Shown here: positions 26,995-40,073 of the stretch, in pieces | How positions within the stretch are numbered: the first letter of the stretch is position 1 | Layout of the letters: each line of letters begins with the position of its first letter | DNA from: Rubrivivax sp. SCN 71-131 | Lineage (GTDB): Bacteria; Pseudomonadota; Gammaproteobacteria; Burkholderiales; Burkholderiaceae_C | NCBI GenBank assembly: GCA_001724995.1 | Contig: MEFD01000018.1 | Location: forward strand, 124,001 to 188,000 | DNA: 64,000 bases | Direction of reading: 5' to 3' | Position numbers and translations under genes: made by a program | Notes under the pieces: model-generated | Seen by the model: only the letters and a program-made list of their open reading frames with translations | What the model was told of the DNA's origin: nothing | Databases searched by the model: none

Positions 26995-27529
26995 GCGAGA
27001 GACCATCGCCCTCGTCGGCATGCCCGGCTCGGGCAAGTCGACGGTGGGGCGACAACTCGCGCGGCATCTGCGGATCGACTTCGTCGACAGCGACGCGGTG
27101 CTCGAGCAGCGCCTGGGGATGCCGATCCGTGACTGGTTCGAACAGCATGGCGAAGAGAGTTTCCGCGACCACGAGCAGGCGGTCATCGACGAGTTGACGC
27201 AGGGCACGGCCGGCGTGCTCGCCACCGGGGGCGGCGCGGTGCTGCGCCCCTCCAACCGCAACGCCTTGCACTCGCGCTGCCATGTCTTCTACCTGCGCGC
27301 CAGCCCCGAAGACCTCGCGCGCCGGCTGCGCCACGACGCGCAGCGGCCGCTGCTGCAGGTGGCCGACCCGCTGGCGCGGTTGCGCGCGCTCTACCGCGAG
27401 CGCGACCCGCTCTACCGCCGCACCGCTCACTACGTCATCGAGGCTGCCCGTCCCTCGGTGCAGGCGCTGACGAACATGGTGCTGATGCAGCTCGAACTCG
27501 CCGGGCTGGTGCCGCCGACCCGGGCTTGA
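26981..27529 (+). CDS. aroK: Shikimate kinase
   Basis: A 182-residue P-loop kinase that phosphorylates shikimate in the chorismate pathway. Walker A is GMPGSGKSTVG near the N terminus; the shikimate-binding Asp is in FVDSDAVLEQR, the Arg and Gly motifs are FRDHE and ATGGGAV, and the lid Arg is in QRPLLQ. There is no in-frame ATG at the right place; TTG at 26981, overlapping the end of the Ig-like gene by 14 bp, is the best start. aroB, its usual direct neighbour, is 2.1 kb away here. Confidence 0.93.
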   Translation: MIPTERETIALVGMPGSGKSTVGRQLARHLRIDFVDSDAVLEQRLGMPIRDWFEQHGEESFRDHEQAVIDELTQGTAGVLATGGGAVLRPSNRNALHSRCHVFYLRASPEDLARRLRHDAQRPLLQVADPLARLRALYRERDPLYRRTAHYVIEAARPSVQALTNMVLMQLELAGLVPPTRA

Positions 27530-27613
27530 GCTTCCGCAACCGCCTGGAATGGTCCGCCGAACTGATGGGAGGACTTGAAGCTCCAGGAGTGCGTCCATGT
27601 CCGGCGCGCATGC

Positions 27614-27644
27614 AAAAAGAGGCACCCGTGATCGGGTGCCTCTT
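27614..27644 (-). terminator. pilA terminator
   Basis: A perfect 12-bp stem, AAGAGGCACCCG-(4 nt)-CGGGTGCCTCTT, followed on the minus strand by a run of T residues (the A run at 27614-27618 read in reverse). It lies 50 bp past the pilA stop. On the plus side only TTGG follows, so it may weakly stop aroK transcription too. Confidence 0.85.
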
Positions 27645-27694
27645 GGTTCGATGAGAAGTCGCTATCTGCTAGAAGGACTTCTGATGCAGGGCGA

Positions 27695-28183
27695 TCAGCG
27701 GCAGGACCCAGGTGCGTACTTCGCGGCGGCGCCGGTGGACTTGCAGTTCCACTTGAATACCTGACTACCCTGGCCACCGGCGGCGGCGCCCAGAGCGTAA
27801 GCAGTTCCGCCGTCATCTCGAACCGGCGTCAACGTGATGGTGTCCGCGGCGGCCATGGCCGTGCCGAGGTTGGTCGCATGCGGGGTAACGGTGATCGCGC
27901 CGGTGTTGGCGTTGGTCGCAATCGACGCAACCATCTTGGTCGGATTCGTGGCATCGCAGCCGAACGCATTGGCCCCGGCGAGCGTCGCGTCCGCATTCAT
28001 CGTTTGAATGGTTTCGCTGATCGTCGTACGGCATTGCGAAGCCGCGAGCACCACTTCAGACATGCGGGCCTTGATCGTGTAGTCCTTGTACGCCGGCAGC
28101 GCCACGGCGGCCAGGATGCCGATGATGGCTACCACGATCATCAGTTCGATCAGGGTGAAGCCCTTTTGCATTGCACGCTTCAT
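27695..28183 (-). CDS. pilA: Type IVa major pilin PilA
   Basis: A 162-residue prepilin. The leader MKRAMQKG is cut before [20 protein letters not shown], which has the Glu5 and hydrophobic spine of type IVa pilins. Two Cys occur in the middle (SQCRTT, FGCDATN) and two near the C terminus (WNCKSTG ... GSCR), the latter forming the usual disulfide-bonded D-region. A Shine-Dalgarno GAGG lies before the ATG at 28183; the second ATG at 28171 would leave only a two-residue leader before the cut Gly. A sigma-54 promoter lies upstream. The gene is inserted between aroK and aroB on the opposite strand. Confidence 0.95.
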   Translation of the reverse strand: MKRAMQKGFTLIELMIVVAIIGILAAVALPAYKDYTIKARMSEVVLAASQCRTTISETIQTMNADATLAGANAFGCDATNPTKMVASIATNANTGAITVTPHATNLGTAMAAADTITLTPVRDDGGTAYALGAAAGGQGSQVFKWNCKSTGAAAKYAPGSCR

Positions 28184-28270
28184 AAGAGTTACCTCACTGG
28201 GTTGAAGGGTCCGGATGGACGAAAGGGCCGGAGGAGAAAGGCAAGAGGCACCGGCCTTGTTCCTTCATGA

Positions 28271-28286
28271 GCAGATGCCGTGCCAG
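28271..28286 (-). promoter_or_regulatory. Sigma-54 promoter of pilA
   Basis: On the minus strand TGGCAC-GGCAT-CTGCT matches the -24/-12 consensus TGGCACNNNNNTTGCW, with GG and GC exactly 10 bp apart. The transcription start should be near 28260, about 75 bp before the ATG. Sigma-54 with the PilS/PilR two-component system controls pilA in many Proteobacteria. Confidence 0.8.
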
Positions 28287-28449
28287 CGTGCAAAGCGTGA
28301 TTTGCCTCGCATTCCCGATCTCGCCAGGGTGTTGGCACGGCCCGATCCGTGCCGCGTTGCGGCTCGGGGGCGCATCTGGCTCCATGCCGTCACGGCCAAG
28401 GGTGTGCCGCAGCGACGGATTCGGACGACTGCGCGCGCGCTGCCGCATT

Positions 28450-28455
28450 CATAAT
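28450..28455 (+). promoter_or_regulatory. -10 box next to the Sel1-like start
   Basis: CATAAT is followed by 6 bp and the ATG at 28462, so transcription would begin at or next to the start codon (leaderless). No clear -35 was found. Confidence 0.35.
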
Positions 28456-28461
28456 GGCCCA

Positions 28462-29013
28462 ATGTCTGAGCTTGGTTCGGCACCGCCTTCGCACCACCCC
28501 GCCATCAGCCTGGAGGCGGCAGTGGCCCTCACCGGGCGAAGCCGTCGCACCTGGTGGCGGCGCATCGAGGCCGGTGCCGTGACCAAACTGCCGCCGGATG
28601 CGCGCGGACGCACCATGCTGGCCTTCGGCGAAGTGCGTGCGGCCATTGCGCTGGTGCTGGATGATCAGGAAGCTGATGCGATCGTGCGTGCGGACGCAGG
28701 GCAGGCCTCGGCCCAGGCTCAGGTGGGTGCCATGTTTGCGTTGGCCGCCCTGACCGCCCTGACCGCCGTGAGCGGCGATGAGCCGCAGTCTGTCGCGCGG
28801 GGGGGGGGGGGGGCTGCCGTCTATTGGCTGCAACTGGCCGCCGCCCAGAACGACGCCGACGCCATGCACTGGCTGGGCATGCTTCATGCCGCGGGCTATG
28901 GCGGTAGTGACAATCATGAGCACTTGGCGTTGATGTGGATCGCCAAGGCCGCTGCTCAGGGGCACCAGATCGCCCGCGAACAATTGGCAACGCTGCGGGG
29001 TCAGCGACGCTGA
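28462..29013 (+). CDS. Sel1-like repeat protein with a poly-G tract
   Basis: A 183-residue cytoplasmic protein. Residues 1-75 look like a small helical DNA-binding-like unit (LEAAVALTGRSRRTWWRRIEAGAV resembles a helix-turn-helix, split here by my reading). Residues about 85-175 carry Sel1-type TPR-like repeats (AVYWLQLAAAQNDADAMHWL; ALMWIAKAAAQGHQIARE). Between them 15 G residues at 28799-28813 encode four Gly. The loss or gain of one G would cause early stops at 28931-28933 or 28905-28907. It lies next to pilA, divergently, which suggests a pilus-related or regulatory role; the function is not known. Confidence 0.75.
   Translation: MSELGSAPPSHHPAISLEAAVALTGRSRRTWWRRIEAGAVTKLPPDARGRTMLAFGEVRAAIALVLDDQEADAIVRADAGQASAQAQVGAMFALAALTALTAVSGDEPQSVARGGGGAAVYWLQLAAAQNDADAMHWLGMLHAAGYGGSDNHEHLALMWIAKAAAQGHQIAREQLATLRGQRR
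28799..28813 (+). repeat. Homopolymeric tract of 15 G
   Basis: Fifteen consecutive G residues inside a coding frame, by far the longest homopolymer I noticed in the window. Tracts of this length are prone to slipped-strand mispairing and also to sequencing error. Confidence 0.95.
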
Positions 29014-29073
29014 GTCCGCAGTGCTGGTGTTCGCGCCGCGCGCGTCGCCGATGCCGAGACGCAGGCGCGCCGC

Positions 29074-29274
29074 TCAGGGTGCGAGCAATTCGAACGCCAT
29101 CTCGCGCGGGTTGCTGGTGCGCTTGCTCACGTCCAGCATCTCGATGCCGAGCACGTTGCCCTCGGCGTCGAAATCCAGGATCACGCCCGAACGAACCTCG
29201 TCGCTGTCGGCAACCTCGCCTGCAGCCAGGCGGATGTACATCGCATCGGCCTTGGGGTCGTACTCGATCTTCAT
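29074..29274 (-). CDS. DUF2283 family protein
   Basis: A 66-residue protein opening [17 protein letters not shown] and containing [22 protein letters not shown], the typical DUF2283 pattern. The family is small and of unknown biochemical role, and is often found beside DUF4258 genes. Its ATG overlaps the stop of the upstream DUF4258 gene as ATGA, so the two are translated together. It converges on the Sel1-like gene. Confidence 0.85.
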   Translation of the reverse strand: MKIEYDPKADAMYIRLAAGEVADSDEVRSGVILDFDAEGNVLGIEMLDVSKRTSNPREMAFELLAP

Positions 29275-29531
29275 GGGTCTGCTCCGTACTTGCCGATCTT
29301 GCTCGTTGCGATGACGGTGACGACCACGCTCACCACCGAGTTCCGTTCCACGATCACGCGCAGCAGCATTGGCCGGTCGCCACGCTCGATCAAGCCCTGT
29401 ACTTCGATGCGTCCCTGCGCCGCGGCGCGTGTTCGCCAGGCCGTGGTGAGTACTGCTTCGACCTGTGCGCGCGAAACGCCCCGCTCGGTCATCCGTGCCA
29501 AGGCGTGTGCGGTGTACTCGATCGAGGTCAT
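29271..29531 (-). CDS. DUF4258 family protein, possible toxin of a TA-like pair
   Basis: An 86-residue protein of the DUF4258 family: [20 protein letters not shown] near the N terminus, a central variable part, then [23 protein letters not shown]. The His and RxxER positions are the conserved ones of the family, which has a RelE/HicA-like look. With the coupled DUF2283 gene it forms a pair often listed as a putative toxin-antitoxin unit; toxicity is not established. The gene order is DUF4258 first, DUF2283 second. Confidence 0.75.
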   Translation of the reverse strand: MTSIEYTAHALARMTERGVSRAQVEAVLTTAWRTRAAAQGRIEVQGLIERGDRPMLLRVIVERNSVVSVVVTVIATSKIGKYGADP

Positions 29532-29632
29532 GAATCAAGAACTTAGCACAAGCGGAAGAGGTCGGCAGGCCACTGGATCCCCCCGCATCGATAGCGGCAT
29601 CGAAGTTGCCGGCGCCCCGCCGTTCGGCCCCG

Positions 29633-29638
29633 TACACT
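29633..29638 (+). promoter_or_regulatory. -10 box next to the aroB start
   Basis: TACACT lies 8 bp before the aroB ATG, so the mRNA would start at or near the start codon. aroB needs its own promoter because minus-strand genes separate it from aroK. No good -35 was found. Confidence 0.4.
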
Positions 29639-29646
29639 GCGCCGCC

Positions 29647-30759
29647 ATGACGCGCGCCCTGGACCCCCTGCCCGCGCTGCCGGTGACGACGCCCGGCGGC
29701 AGCTACGACATCGTCATCGGCCGCGGGGCGCTGGCCGATCCGCGGGCGTGGCTGGGCTTGCCGGCGGCGCAGCAGGCGGTGATCGTCAGCAACGTGGCGG
29801 TGGCCCCGCTCTACGCGCAGGCCTTGCAGCAGGCGCTGGCGCCGCACTATGCGCAGGTGTCGCTGCTGCCGCTGCCGGACGGCGAGGAACACAAGACCTG
29901 GGAGACGCTGAACCTCGTCTTCGACCACCTGCTGGGCAGCGGCTGTGACCGCAAGACGGTGCTGTTCGCCCTCGGCGGCGGCGTCATCGGCGACATGACC
30001 GGCTTCGCCGCCGCCTGCTACATGCGCGGCGTGCCCTTCGTGCAGGTGCCGACGACGCTGCTGGCGCAGGTCGACTCCTCGGTCGGCGGCAAGACGGCGA
30101 TCAATCACCCGCGCGGCAAGAACATGATCGGCGCCTTCCACCAGCCGCAGCGCGTCGTCTGCGACCTGGCGACGCTGGACACGCTGCCTGCGCGCGAACT
30201 GGCGGCGGGGCTGGCCGAGGTCATCAAGTACGGCCCGATCGCCGACGCCGCCTTCCTCGACTGGATCGAGGCGAAGCTGCCTGCCTTGCTCGCGCGCGAC
30301 GAAGCGGCGCTTGCCTACGCGATCCGGCGTTCCTGCGAGATCAAGGCCTGGGTGGTCGGCCAGGACGAGCGCGAGACCGGCCTGCGCGCCATCCTCAACT
30401 TCGGCCACACCTTCGGCCACGCGATCGAGGCCGGTCTGGGCTACGGGCAATGGCTGCACGGCGAGGCCGTGGCCTGCGGCATGCTGATGGCCAGCGACCT
30501 GTCGGCGCGGCTGGGCCTCGTGCCCGCGGCCTTCGGCGAGCGCATGCGGGCCCTGCTCGAGCGAAGCGGCTTGCCCACGCGCGCGCCGGCACTCGGCAGC
30601 ACGCGCTTGCTCGAGCTGATGCGCGTCGACAAGAAGGCCGAAGGCGGCGAGATCCGCTTCGTGCTCATCGAGGCGCCGGGGCGCGCCGTCGTCGCCCCGG
30701 CGCCCGACGCGCTGGTGCGCGAGGTGATCGAATGCCACAGCGAGGCGATCGCGTCGTGA
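29647..30759 (+). CDS. aroB: 3-dehydroquinate synthase
   Basis: A 370-residue NAD- and metal-dependent enzyme, the second step of the shikimate pathway. Motifs include the NAD-binding [44 protein letters not shown] and the metal-ligand regions [12 protein letters not shown] and [10 protein letters not shown] (Glu and two His). Length is normal. The frame opens further upstream at 29290, but the ATG at 29647 gives the family N terminus. It is followed by dgt after 40 bp. Confidence 0.96.
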   Translation: MTRALDPLPALPVTTPGGSYDIVIGRGALADPRAWLGLPAAQQAVIVSNVAVAPLYAQALQQALAPHYAQVSLLPLPDGEEHKTWETLNLVFDHLLGSGCDRKTVLFALGGGVIGDMTGFAAACYMRGVPFVQVPTTLLAQVDSSVGGKTAINHPRGKNMIGAFHQPQRVVCDLATLDTLPARELAAGLAEVIKYGPIADAAFLDWIEAKLPALLARDEAALAYAIRRSCEIKAWVVGQDERETGLRAILNFGHTFGHAIEAGLGYGQWLHGEAVACGMLMASDLSARLGLVPAAFGERMRALLERSGLPTRAPALGSTRLLELMRVDKKAEGGEIRFVLIEAPGRAVVAPAPDALVREVIECHSEAIAS

Positions 30760-30799
30760 TCTGCCCTTCGCCGATCGCGGTCGACGTGGCGCTGCCGGC

Positions 30800-31987
30800 G
30801 TGAACGAAGCGCTCGCCGCCTGGGCAGCCGACCCGGCGCGCAGCCGCGGCCGCCTGCACGAGGAGCCGCGGGATGCGCAGCGCAGCGCCTACCAGCTCGA
30901 TCGCGAGCGCATCGTGCACAGCACCGCGTTCCGGCGGCTGATGTACAAGACGCAGGTCTTCATCAACCACGAAGGCGACCTCTTTCGCACGCGGCTGACG
31001 CATTCGATCGAGGTCGCGCAGCTCTCGCGCGCCGGTGCGCGCATGCTGCGGCTGAACGAGGATCTGTGCGAGGCGATCGCGCTGGCGCACGACCTCGGTC
31101 ATACGCCCTTCGGCCATGCCGGGCAGGACGCGCTGCACGCCTGCATGGCCGCGCACGGCGGCTTCGAGCACAACCTGCAAAGCCTGCGCGTGGTCGACCG
31201 GCTGGAGCAGCGCTACCCCGGCTTCGACGGCCTCAACCTGAGCTTCGAGACGCGCGAGGGCATCCTGAAGCATTGTTCGCGCCGACGCGCCGAGGAGATC
31301 GAGGCCGGTGAGCCCGGCGGCGTCGCGCGCCGCTTCCTCGACGGCACGCGGCCGAGCCTGGAGGCGCAGCTCGTGAATCTGGCCGACGAGATCGCCTACA
31401 ACGCGCACGACATCGACGACGGCGTGCGCTCGGGCCTGCTCGAGGTCGAGCAGCTCGACGCGCTCGCCGGCTTCGGGCCCTTGCGACGCGAAGTCCTGGC
31501 CGAGCACCCGGAGCTCGCGCGCCACGAGCGGCGGCAGCTGTTCGAAGTGCTGCGCCGCATGCGCACGCGCCAGCTCGGCGAGCTGGTCGCGCACACCGCC
31601 GCGGCGGTGCAGGCGACGGCGCCCGCGAGTGTCGACGCGCTGCGGCGCCTGCCCGCACTGGCGGCGCTGCCGCCGCAGGGCCGGGCGCAGTCCGATGCGC
31701 TCAAGAGCTTCCTGTTGCACGCGCTCTACCGTCACCCGCAGGTGAGGGCGACCACCGACGCCGCAGGAGAGGTCGTGCAGCGGCTGTTCGAGGCCTATTG
31801 CGCGGCGCCGCACGAGATGCCGGCGGACTTCGCCGCGGCCGACGAGCGCGAACGCGCGGTGGCCGACTACATCGCCGGCATGACCGATCGCTTCGCCCTG
31901 CGCGAGTTCCAGCGCCTCACCGGGGAGCGCAGCTTCCCCTCGGCGCTGCAGCCGGGGGCGGTGTTCGATCGCGTCGCAGCGCACTGA
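30800..31987 (+). CDS. dgt: Deoxyguanosinetriphosphate triphosphohydrolase-like protein
   Basis: A 395-residue HD-domain dNTPase of the type 2 Dgt-like family. The metal ligands are H68 (RTRLTHSIEV), H97-D98 (AIALAHDLGHTPFGHAG) and a later Asp in NLADEIAYNAHDIDDG. The start is GTG at 30800. The order aroB-dgt is standard in Burkholderiales and here is preserved even though aroK is displaced. Confidence 0.93.
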   Translation: MNEALAAWAADPARSRGRLHEEPRDAQRSAYQLDRERIVHSTAFRRLMYKTQVFINHEGDLFRTRLTHSIEVAQLSRAGARMLRLNEDLCEAIALAHDLGHTPFGHAGQDALHACMAAHGGFEHNLQSLRVVDRLEQRYPGFDGLNLSFETREGILKHCSRRRAEEIEAGEPGGVARRFLDGTRPSLEAQLVNLADEIAYNAHDIDDGVRSGLLEVEQLDALAGFGPLRREVLAEHPELARHERRQLFEVLRRMRTRQLGELVAHTAAAVQATAPASVDALRRLPALAALPPQGRAQSDALKSFLLHALYRHPQVRATTDAAGEVVQRLFEAYCAAPHEMPADFAAADERERAVADYIAGMTDRFALREFQRLTGERSFPSALQPGAVFDRVAAH

Positions 31988-32002
31988 GCGAGCCCGCAGC
32001 CG

Positions 32003-32680
32003 ATGGCGCGCCAGCCCCGCCTCTCGCTGCCGGGCGTCGTGCACCTGCTCGTGCAGCGCGGACACAACGGCGGCGCCATCGTGCACGACGAGACCGATGT
32101 CGAGCAACTGCGGCAGATCCTGCACGCAGCCGCGCGCGAGCAGCAGGTGGCGCTGCACGCCTACGCGCTGCTGCCGCGCCGCCTGCTCGTGCTGGCCACG
32201 CCCGCCAGCGCCGAGGGCATCAGCCGCATGATGCAGGCCATCGGCCGTCGCCACGCGGCGGCGTTCAACCACCGTCATGGGCGCAGCGGCGCGCTCTGGG
32301 ACGGGCGCTTCCGTTCGGCGCTGATCGAGGACGGCGAGCCCACGCTGCAGGTGCTGTGCCTCATCGATGCCGACCCCGCCGAGGACGGGCAGCGGCCGCT
32401 CTGCGGCAACCGTGCCCATCGCAGCGGCGCCAGCCCGCGCGACCCCGGGCTCGTCGACCCGCCGGCCTACTGGCAGCTCGGCAACACGCCCTTCGAGCGC
32501 GAAGCGCGCTACCGCGAGCGGCTCACCGAGCCGGTGCCGCAGGCCCAGGGACGCGCCTTGCAGCGCGCGCTGACGCGCAGCGCCCCCTACGGCTCGGCGG
32601 CCTTCATCGCGCGCCTGGGGCTGCTTGCCGGGCGTGAACTCCAGCCGCGACCACGCGGCCGCCCGCCTCGCGCCCGCTGA
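32003..32680 (+). CDS. Degenerate REP-associated tyrosine transposase (RAYT) relative
   Basis: A 225-residue member of the Y1/RAYT transposase family by overall pattern (ARQPRLSLPGVVHLLVQRGHNG; VALHAYALLP; RSGALWDGRFRSALIED). The catalytic elements are lost: the HUH motif normally read as PNHVHLL is PRRLLVL, and the helix that should hold the nucleophilic Tyr (GRRYVRxFN type) reads GRRHAAAFN. The frame is nevertheless intact and full length, 15 bp after dgt. It may be a domesticated DNA-binding protein or a gene decaying without yet having stops. Confidence 0.75.
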   Translation: MARQPRLSLPGVVHLLVQRGHNGGAIVHDETDVEQLRQILHAAAREQQVALHAYALLPRRLLVLATPASAEGISRMMQAIGRRHAAAFNHRHGRSGALWDGRFRSALIEDGEPTLQVLCLIDADPAEDGQRPLCGNRAHRSGASPRDPGLVDPPAYWQLGNTPFEREARYRERLTEPVPQAQGRALQRALTRSAPYGSAAFIARLGLLAGRELQPRPRGRPPRAR

Positions 32681-32722
32681 TCTGACGGGTCGCGCGGGGC
32701 GCGTTGACGACGCCGGCTGCGC

Positions 32723-32813
32723 GGGTCAGCGGATCGCATCTCGCCAAAAATCATCTCTGACCCCATTAAATAACAGCAAGTAATCTGGCGGCATTTTAAA
32801 TGAACCTGACCCC
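32723..32813. repeat. Cluster of GGGTCAG/CTGACCC motifs in an AT-rich gap
   Basis: GGGTCAG at 32723-32729 is inverted relative to CTGACCCC at 32757-32764 and 32806-32813. The latter two extend to CTGACCCCATTAAA and CTGACCCCATAAAA, 49 bp apart. The region 32745-32825 is much richer in A and T than its surroundings. GGGTCAG-type motifs are familiar from REP-like elements of RAYT genes, one of which ends 42 bp upstream. Confidence 0.6.
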
Positions 32814-32825
32814 ATAAAATTTTCG

Positions 32826-32854
32826 TTGTGATCGATGCTGCACTGCGATAGGCT
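32826..32854 (+). promoter_or_regulatory. Possible gltB promoter
   Basis: TTGTGA (32826-32831) and TAGGCT (32849-32854) are 17 bp apart in the gap before gltB. Both hexamers are imperfect, so the call is tentative. Confidence 0.3.
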
Positions 32855-32902
32855 CGCGCCTCCCTGCCCCTCGCCTCCTCGCCCCGCCCATCGGAGTCCG
32901 CC

Positions 32903-37672
<4,770 letters not shown>

Positions 37673-37692
37673 GCACCCGAGGACCAGAGAAC

Positions 37693-39171
37693 ATGGGCAA
37701 GATCACCGGCTTTCTCGAGTACGAGCGCCAGGAAGAGACCTACGAACCCGTGGCCTTGCGGCTGCAGAACTGGCGCGAATTCGTGCACGGGCTGGACGCG
37801 GCGCAGGCGCGCATCCAGGGCGCGCGCTGCATGGACTGCGGCACGCCCTTCTGCAACCACGGATGTCCGGTGAACAACCTGATTCCGGACTTCAACGATC
37901 TCGTCTACCGCGACGACTGGAAGCGCGCCATCGAGGTGCTGCACCGCACGAACAACTTCCCGGAGTTCACCGGCCGCGTCTGCCCCGCGCCCTGCGAGGC
38001 GGCGTGCACGCTGAACTTCAACAGCGTCGCCGTGGGCATCAAGTCGATCGAGCACGCGATCATCGACCGCGCCTGGGCCGAAGGCTGGGTGCGGCCGCAG
38101 CCGGCCGCGCGGGCCAGCGGCAAGACGGTGGCCATCGTCGGCTCCGGCCCGGCGGGCCTGGCGGCGGCGCAGCAGCTCGCGCGCGCCGGGCATGCGGTGA
38201 CGGTGTTCGAGAAGAACGCGCGCGCCGGCGGCCTGCTGCGCTACGGCATCCCCGACTTCAAGCTGGAGAAGCGGCACATCGAGCGTCGCGTCGAGCAGAT
38301 GCAGGCCGAGGGCGTGGTCTTTCGCACGGGGGTGCGCATCGCCAGCCTGCCGGCGGACGCGCGCATCCACGACGAATCGACGCAGACGCTGGCCGCCGAG
38401 GATCTGCTGAGCAGCTTCGACGCCGTGCTGCTGGCCGGCGGCGCCGAGCGTTCGCGCGACCTGCCGCTGCCTGGGCGCGAGCTCTCCGGGGTGCACTTCG
38501 CGATGGAGTTCCTGGTGCAGCAGAACGGCGCGCTCGCCGACGACAAGGCCAAGGCCCGCCTCAGCGCGGCCGGCAAGCACGTCATCGTCATCGGCGGCGG
38601 CGACACCGGCAGCGACTGTGTGGGCACCAGCAACCGCCAGGGCGCCGCCAGCGTGACGCAGTTCGAGCTCATGCCGCTGCCGCCCGAGCACGAGGACAAG
38701 GCGCTCACCTGGCCCTACTGGCCGTACAAGCTGCGCACCAGCTCGAGCCACGAGGAAGGCTGCATGCGCGAGTTCGCCATCGCCACCCAGGCCTTCGTCG
38801 CCGGCAGCGGCAAGGCGCGCGGCCAGGTGGCGGGCCTGGACACGGTGCAGGTGCAATGGGAAGGCGCACGCATGGTCGAGCGGCCGGACAGCGCGCGGCG
38901 CTGGAAGGCCGATCTGGTGCTGCTGGCGATGGGCTTCGTTGCTCCGGCGGCCGAACTGCTCGAGGCCTTCGGCGTCGAGCGCGACGCGCGCGGCAATGCG
39001 CGCGCCGCCACCGACGCCGTGCACGGCTATCGCACGAGTGCCGCCAAGGTCTTTGCCGCCGGCGACATGCGCCGTGGCCAGAGCCTGGTCGTGTGGGCCA
39101 TCCGCGAAGGTCGGCAGGCCGCGCGCGCGATCGACGAGTTCCTGATGGGGCACAGCGTGCTGCCGCGCTGA
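37693..39171 (+). CDS. gltD: Glutamate synthase, small subunit
   Basis: A 492-residue FAD/NADPH oxidoreductase that feeds electrons to GltB. The N-terminal part has Cys clusters for 4Fe-4S centres ([25 protein letters not shown]). Two dinucleotide folds follow, [20 protein letters not shown] for FAD and [15 protein letters not shown] for NADPH, then [17 protein letters not shown]. The ATG at 37693 fits the family start [12 protein letters not shown]. The next operon, mla, begins 56 bp on. Confidence 0.97.
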   Translation: MGKITGFLEYERQEETYEPVALRLQNWREFVHGLDAAQARIQGARCMDCGTPFCNHGCPVNNLIPDFNDLVYRDDWKRAIEVLHRTNNFPEFTGRVCPAPCEAACTLNFNSVAVGIKSIEHAIIDRAWAEGWVRPQPAARASGKTVAIVGSGPAGLAAAQQLARAGHAVTVFEKNARAGGLLRYGIPDFKLEKRHIERRVEQMQAEGVVFRTGVRIASLPADARIHDESTQTLAAEDLLSSFDAVLLAGGAERSRDLPLPGRELSGVHFAMEFLVQQNGALADDKAKARLSAAGKHVIVIGGGDTGSDCVGTSNRQGAASVTQFELMPLPPEHEDKALTWPYWPYKLRTSSSHEEGCMREFAIATQAFVAGSGKARGQVAGLDTVQVQWEGARMVERPDSARRWKADLVLLAMGFVAPAAELLEAFGVERDARGNARAATDAVHGYRTSAAKVFAAGDMRRGQSLVVWAIREGRQAARAIDEFLMGHSVLPR

Positions 39172-39174
39172 GCG

Positions 39175-39191
39175 GGCCGCGACCCGCGGCC
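39175..39191 (+). terminator. GC hairpin between gltD and mlaF
   Basis: GGCCGCG-ACC-CGCGGCC is a perfect 7-bp stem with a 3-nt loop beginning 4 bp after the gltD stop. There is no T tract, so it is more likely a partial terminator or an mRNA-stabilising 3' hairpin than a full stop. Confidence 0.35.
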
Positions 39192-39227
39192 TGCGGGAGC
39201 GCGTGCGAGAATCGTCCGCTCCCCTTC

Positions 39228-40073
39228 ATGCGTGGCCGCTGGGCCGCAGCTGCTGGCTTGAAGTCCGACGCCTTCATCGAGATCGATCACGTCACCTTCG
39301 GTTACGACGAGCGGCGCACGATCCTTTCCGACCTCAGTCTGCGCTTCATGCGCGGCAAGGTCACGGCGGTGCTGGGCGGTTCGGGCTGCGGCAAGACGAC
39401 GCTGCTGCGCTTGATCGGTGGCGTGCACGGCGTCAACCAGGGCCGCGTGGTCTTCGACGGCGAAGTCGTCGACGCGCACGATCGCGCCCAGCTCTACCGC
39501 CTGCGTCGGCGCCTGGGCATGCTGTTCCAGTTCGGCGCGCTGTTCACCGACCTGAGCGTGTTCGACAACGTCGCCTTCCCGCTGCGCGAGATGACCGGGC
39601 TCTCCGAGCCGATGATCCGCGACATCGTGCTGATGAAGCTGGATGCGGTCGGCCTGCGCGGTGCGGCGGGGCTGAAGATCAGCGAGGTCTCGGGCGGCAT
39701 GGCGCGCCGCGTGGCGCTGGCGCGCGCAATCGCGCTCGACCCCGAACTCATCATGTACGACGAGCCCTTCGCCGGCCTGGATCTCGTCAGCATGGGGGTG
39801 GCGGCCAAGCTCATCCGCACGCTCAACGACGTCACCGGCGCGACCTCGCTCGTCATCTCGCACGACGTGCCGCAATGCATGGCGATCAGCGACTGGGTGG
39901 TGCTGCTGGCCACCGGCGGGCGTCTCGTCGCCGAGGGCACGCCGGCCGAGCTGATGGCCTCGGGCGACGCCGAGGTGCGCCAGTTCGTGCGCGGCGAGCC
40001 CGACGGGCCGGTCAAGTTCCACTACCCCGCGCCGGCGATCGCCGCGGACTTCGGCCTGGGGATGGCGCCGTGA
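39228..40073 (+). CDS. mlaF: Phospholipid transport ATP-binding protein MlaF
   Basis: A 281-residue ABC ATPase that drives MlaFEDB lipid transport between outer and inner membranes. Walker A is [11 protein letters not shown]-loop FQFGALF, the signature is SGGMARR (not the usual SGGQ, but normal for MlaF), Walker [13 protein letters not shown] and the switch His ISHD. The first Met, at 39228, adds about 10 residues before the conserved start; TTG at 39258 is an alternative. Its stop overlaps mlaE. Confidence 0.94.
   Translation: MRGRWAAAAGLKSDAFIEIDHVTFGYDERRTILSDLSLRFMRGKVTAVLGGSGCGKTTLLRLIGGVHGVNQGRVVFDGEVVDAHDRAQLYRLRRRLGMLFQFGALFTDLSVFDNVAFPLREMTGLSEPMIRDIVLMKLDAVGLRGAAGLKISEVSGGMARRVALARAIALDPELIMYDEPFAGLDLVSMGVAAKLIRTLNDVTGATSLVISHDVPQCMAISDWVVLLATGGRLVAEGTPAELMASGDAEVRQFVRGEPDGPVKFHYPAPAIAADFGLGMAP

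Noticed and set aside
24478..27261. A 927-codon minus-strand open frame opposite the Ig-like gene and aroK
   Set aside because: The plus-strand products are recognisable with motifs and signal peptide; the antisense product is low-complexity and has none.
28194..28448. Small minus-strand frame between pilA and the Sel1-like gene
   Set aside because: It covers the pilA sigma-54 promoter region and has no recognisable feature.
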